From CAIWHR01 sp963773195 (GTDB lineage: Bacteria > Pseudomonadota > Gammaproteobacteria > Burkholderiales > Casimicrobiaceae): 64,000 bases of DNA. Each line of letters begins with the position of its first letter. The stretch's first letter is position 1. Below are positions 61,367 to 64,000 of the stretch, one piece after another. The notes beneath the pieces are model-generated. The model saw nothing but the letters and a program-made list of their open reading frames with translations. It had not been told where the DNA came from and ran no database searches. The translations under genes were made by a program, and so were the position numbers. The stretch is taken from contig CAVZAE010000015.1 of assembly GCA_963773195.1 (NCBI GenBank), forward strand, positions 72,735 to 136,734. Reading direction: 5' to 3'.

Positions 61367-63175
61367 TCAGGGCTTCGTCATCGCGCGCATGAGCGAGGAC
61401 GACACCGCGCGCGAGTATTCGGGTGCGACGCGCGCGTCGACCACCGCGACCGCGCCTTCGCGCACCGCCGCCACGGCTTCCGCGAGCGCAAGATCGAGAT
61501 CGGCCGCCGTCCGCACCGGACCATGGCCGCGCGCGCCCTGGCCTCGCGCGAGCGCGGCGAGATCGATCGAAGGCTCGCTCATCCGGAGACCGATCCAGCG
61601 ATTCTCGACGGGCCGGCCGCGCAGCCGCGCCATCCGCTCCTGATGCAATTCGTCGTTGAAGAACGATTCGTTGTTGGCGACGACGATGAGCACGGGCACG
61701 CGATAGTGGACGCCGGTCCACAGTGCGGTCAGTCCCATCAGGTAGTCGCCGTCGCCCAGCACGGCCACCGGCAGGCGATCGCTGCCCGCATCGCGCAGCG
61801 CGAGCGCCGCGCCCACGGCCATGCCCGGGCCCGAGCCGATGCCGCCGCCCCCATCGAATCCAATGTAGTCCTGGGGATCCGCGAAGGCGCAGAACTCGCC
61901 CGGCCAGCCCAGCGGCAGGCGCAGATACGACGGTCGATGCGGCGCAAGCGCGCGCGTGACGCCGCGTGCCAGCACCTCGAGCGGGAGGCGCGGCTCACCG
62001 CTCGTCGATGTGGGCGCCGCTGTGCTCGAGGGCGCAGCGACCGCGCTCGGCTGCGCGAACCACGGGCTCGGTTTCGCCGTCGCGGGCCCAAGCGCTTCGA
62101 CCAGAGAGGCGACGAACGAATCCGGTGCCGCGAGAATCGACAGCTCGGTGGGAGGAAGCGCCTGATAGTCCGCGTTCCAGCCATTATGGATGTAGGAATC
62201 GAGCGAGCACTGGATCACTTGCGCGCGCGGATTTTCTCCGCCGCAGGCCTGCCGCAACGTGCCGCCGAGATCGATCCAGTCGAGGCTCAGGATCGCGTCG
62301 GCGTCGCGCACGAGCTCGGCCGCCGGCCCGGTGACGTAGAGCGACGGCGGATGAGGATGGAGCCCATGACGGGTCGGAAATGACGCGCCCGTCTTGATGT
62401 CGGTCAGCACTGCCGCGCCGAGGCGCTCCGCGAGCGCGACGCGCCGCGCGAAGTCCGCAGCGTCGGTCGACACACGGCCGATCAGAATGAGCGGACGCTG
62501 CGCGGACGAAAGAATGCGCGCAGCCTCCTTCACCGCGGCCGCCGGCGCGACGCCTGTCGTCGCGACGGACGAGCGGTCGAGCGCAGGAGGCGTCACCGGC
62601 GCAGCCAGTGCCTCCTCCTGGAGCGCAGCGTCGAGGCAGACGAACACCGGGCCCTGCGGCGGCGTCGTCGCGATGCGCCACGCGCGCACGATCGCTTCCA
62701 GCGCCGCGGCGACCGAGCCGGGCTGGTCGTCCCACTTCGTGTAACCGCGAACGAGCGCGCCGAGATCGCGCGAGGTGTGGATCCAGTCGACCCAGGGCCG
62801 GCGTTTCATCGCGTCGACCGGCCCGACCGCCCCCAGGAGCAGCACCGGAATGCGATCGCACCACGCGTTGAAGATCGCCATCGTCGCGTGCATGAGCCCG
62901 ACGTTCGCGTGGAGCGCGACGGCGAGCGGCCGCCCTGCGACGCGGGCGTAGCCGTGCGCGAGGGCGACCGCGCTCTCCTCGTGCACGCACAGGAGCAGCT
63001 CCGGCTGCCGATTGCCGAGATAGTTGACGAGACTGTCGTGCAGCCCGCGGAAGCTCGCCCCGGGCGTCAATGCGATATAGGGGATGTCGAGCGCGCGCAG
63101 CAGTTCGGCGATCGCGTCGCTGCCCCAGCCGGCGACGACCTGCGCGTTGGGGGTGACGGGGGACGAGTCGTTCAT
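61367..63175 (-). CDS. Thiamine pyrophosphate-dependent enzyme (benzoylformate/2-oxoacid decarboxylase-like)
   Basis: This enzyme has 602 residues with the three domains of the acetolactate synthase/decarboxylase family. The catalytic glutamate is E66 in CVHEESAVALAHGYAR; the central domain contains RPLILIGRVSTDAADFA; the TPP motif begins VLGDGDYLMG and ends VVANNESFFNDE. ATG 63175 is chosen since the fold starts shortly after. Next to an aldehyde dehydrogenase it most simply decarboxylates a 2-oxo acid to an aldehyde, as in the mandelate pathway. Acetolactate-type or other chemistry cannot be excluded. Confidence 0.85.
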   Translation of the reverse strand: MNDSSPVTPNAQVVAGWGSDAIAELLRALDIPYIALTPGASFRGLHDSLVNYLGNRQPELLLCVHEESAVALAHGYARVAGRPLAVALHANVGLMHATMAIFNAWCDRIPVLLLGAVGPVDAMKRRPWVDWIHTSRDLGALVRGYTKWDDQPGSVAAALEAIVRAWRIATTPPQGPVFVCLDAALQEEALAAPVTPPALDRSSVATTGVAPAAAVKEAARILSSAQRPLILIGRVSTDAADFARRVALAERLGAAVLTDIKTGASFPTRHGLHPHPPSLYVTGPAAELVRDADAILSLDWIDLGGTLRQACGGENPRAQVIQCSLDSYIHNGWNADYQALPPTELSILAAPDSFVASLVEALGPATAKPSPWFAQPSAVAAPSSTAAPTSTSGEPRLPLEVLARGVTRALAPHRPSYLRLPLGWPGEFCAFADPQDYIGFDGGGGIGSGPGMAVGAALALRDAGSDRLPVAVLGDGDYLMGLTALWTGVHYRVPVLIVVANNESFFNDELHQERMARLRGRPVENRWIGLRMSEPSIDLAALARGQGARGHGPVRTAADLDLALAEAVAAVREGAVAVVDARVAPEYSRAVSSSLMRAMTKP

Positions 63176-63288
63176 GCGCGAGCGGCTGCGAAGGCGGAGC
63201 GGCGAGCGCCTGCTCCGCATCGACGACCGGCACGGAACTTTAGCGTATGCGGGCAGGCGCGGCAACGCGCCCGCCGACGGGTGGAACC

Positions 63289-63873
63289 TTAGCGCGGCGA
63301 CGCTTCGACGCCGATGTCGAGGCGAACTTCGTCGCCGACGTCGGGAATGAAACGCGTCATTCCGAAGTCGGTCCGCTTGAGCGACGCGCGGAACGCGCCG
63401 CCGCAGACCTGCCGGTGCGCAAGGCCGAGCGCGACGTCCTTGCAGACGAAGCGCTCCGCGTCGAGCCGCAGCGGGCGGTCGACGCCATGCAGCCACAGAC
63501 GGCCCTCGACCGCGACCAGCTTGTCGCCCTCGAAAACGAAGCGCTCGCTCGCGAAGCGGATCTCGGTGAACGCCGCGGTGTCGAAGAACTGGTCGGTACG
63601 CAACACGTTGTCAATCTGGCGGTTGCCCGTATCGATCGAGTCGGGATCGACGATGACCACGACCTTGCCGGTCTTGGCAGCGGGTTCGAAGTCGATCGTG
63701 ACGGTGATCTTGTCGAACCGGCCGCGGACATACGAGATGTCGAGATGACTCACGGCGAACTGCACCGAGGCATGGCCCAGATAGAGTCCATACTCCGCGG
63801 CCCTGGCCGGCAAGGCGACGGCCCCGAGCGCCACGAGCGCAAGGCAGCGGAGAACGGCCAGGCAGGGCTTCAT
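63289..63873 (-). CDS. YceI-family periplasmic protein
   Basis: This exported lipocalin-like protein has 194 residues. A signal peptide (about 1-25, ALGAVALPARAAEYG) precedes the YceI domain: HASVQFAVSHLDISYVRGRF, TIDFEPAAKTG, IDTGNRQIDNVLRTDQFFDTAAFTEIRF and GRLWLHGVDRPL. YceI proteins bind isoprenoid or amphiphilic ligands and are often encoded beside cytochrome b561, which may explain the partial frame upstream. ATG 63873 is the start that gives a full signal peptide. Confidence 0.88.
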   Translation of the reverse strand: MKPCLAVLRCLALVALGAVALPARAAEYGLYLGHASVQFAVSHLDISYVRGRFDKITVTIDFEPAAKTGKVVVIVDPDSIDTGNRQIDNVLRTDQFFDTAAFTEIRFASERFVFEGDKLVAVEGRLWLHGVDRPLRLDAERFVCKDVALGLAHRQVCGGAFRASLKRTDFGMTRFIPDVGDEVRLDIGVEASPR

Positions 63874-63965
63874 GGACGCGAAGGAAGGATGCGGGCGGCA
63901 GCCCTCTTTCCCTGTGAACAGCGGGCACGCGCAGCGCATTCCGGCCCGCCAGAAAGACGCCTGCG

Positions 63966-64000
63966 CTAGGTCTTGAGCCACCCGGCGAGATCGCGCTTCA
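63966..64000 (-). CDS. 3' end of an unidentified upstream gene
   Basis: The last bases read on the minus strand as KRDLAGWLKT and a TAG stop. They end about 92 bp before the YceI start. A cytochrome b561-like gene is the usual neighbour of YceI and would fit, but ten residues cannot prove it. Confidence 0.3.
   Translation of the reverse strand, partial: KRDLAGWLKT

Overview
The window is a GC-rich, densely coded chromosomal segment, most likely from a betaproteobacterium related to Burkholderiales. That placement is inferred from gene types: LivMGF-type transporters beside acyl-CoA catabolic genes, a bdhA-DUF3734 patatin pair, and a coding palindromic repeat of a kind I associate with that order. 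No rRNA, CRISPR array, integrase, transposase or phage gene was seen. Two tRNA genes (His-GTG and Arg-TCT) lie at 43.1-43.3 kb.

Layout. 0-12.9 kb is a fatty or aromatic acyl-CoA degradation block: the end of livM, livG, livF, a FadJ-like hydratase/dehydrogenase, a thiolase, a CurA-like reductase, a DMT transporter, two overlapping acyl-CoA dehydrogenases, an SDR and an acyl-CoA ligase. 12.9-22.1 kb is sensory and envelope related: an orphan TAXI-type binding protein paired with a zinc-ribbon membrane protein, a PAS/GAF membrane sensor, an OmpR-type response regulator with its kinase, a small acidic peptide, and an ECF sigma factor followed by a YiiX-like hydrolase and an LCIB-like (beta-class) carbonic anhydrase homologue. 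22.4-32.0 kb holds redox and envelope genes: a cupin, a dihydrolipoamide dehydrogenase-like flavoprotein, DUF302, a YeeE transporter, a patatin, bdhA, an NDH-2-like flavoprotein, a peroxiredoxin and a phospholipase D-family lipoprotein.

32.7-42.8 kb is one long rightward locus: an ABC importer (binding protein, two permeases, a 67-residue membrane protein, two different ATPases) followed by dhaL, dhaM, HPr, enzyme I, a small putative DNA-binding protein and dhaK. It encodes uptake plus PEP-dependent phosphorylation of a triose or polyol-derived substrate, with its own phosphorelay and no sugar EIIBC. A repeated octamer operator lies upstream. 43.3-56.5 kb is mixed housekeeping: an MFS transporter, a cyclase/ATPase/TPR regulator, an alpha/beta hydrolase, class I FBP aldolase, a DUF349 protein, a MESH1-like alarmone hydrolase, a CMD-family protein, a TTC38-like protein and a signal-less family 3 binding protein. 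56.5-63.2 kb is a leftward operon of a TPP-dependent decarboxylase-like enzyme, an aldehyde dehydrogenase and a nitrate/sulfonate/taurine-type ABC importer, followed by YceI.

A cross-cutting observation is that five genes between 32.7 and 61.4 kb are broken by nine apparent single-base insertions, all in the same direction and mostly resolvable in short homopolymers. No such break was seen in the first 32 kb. Sequencing error is a serious alternative to pseudogenization, so these genes are typed as pseudogenes only as read.
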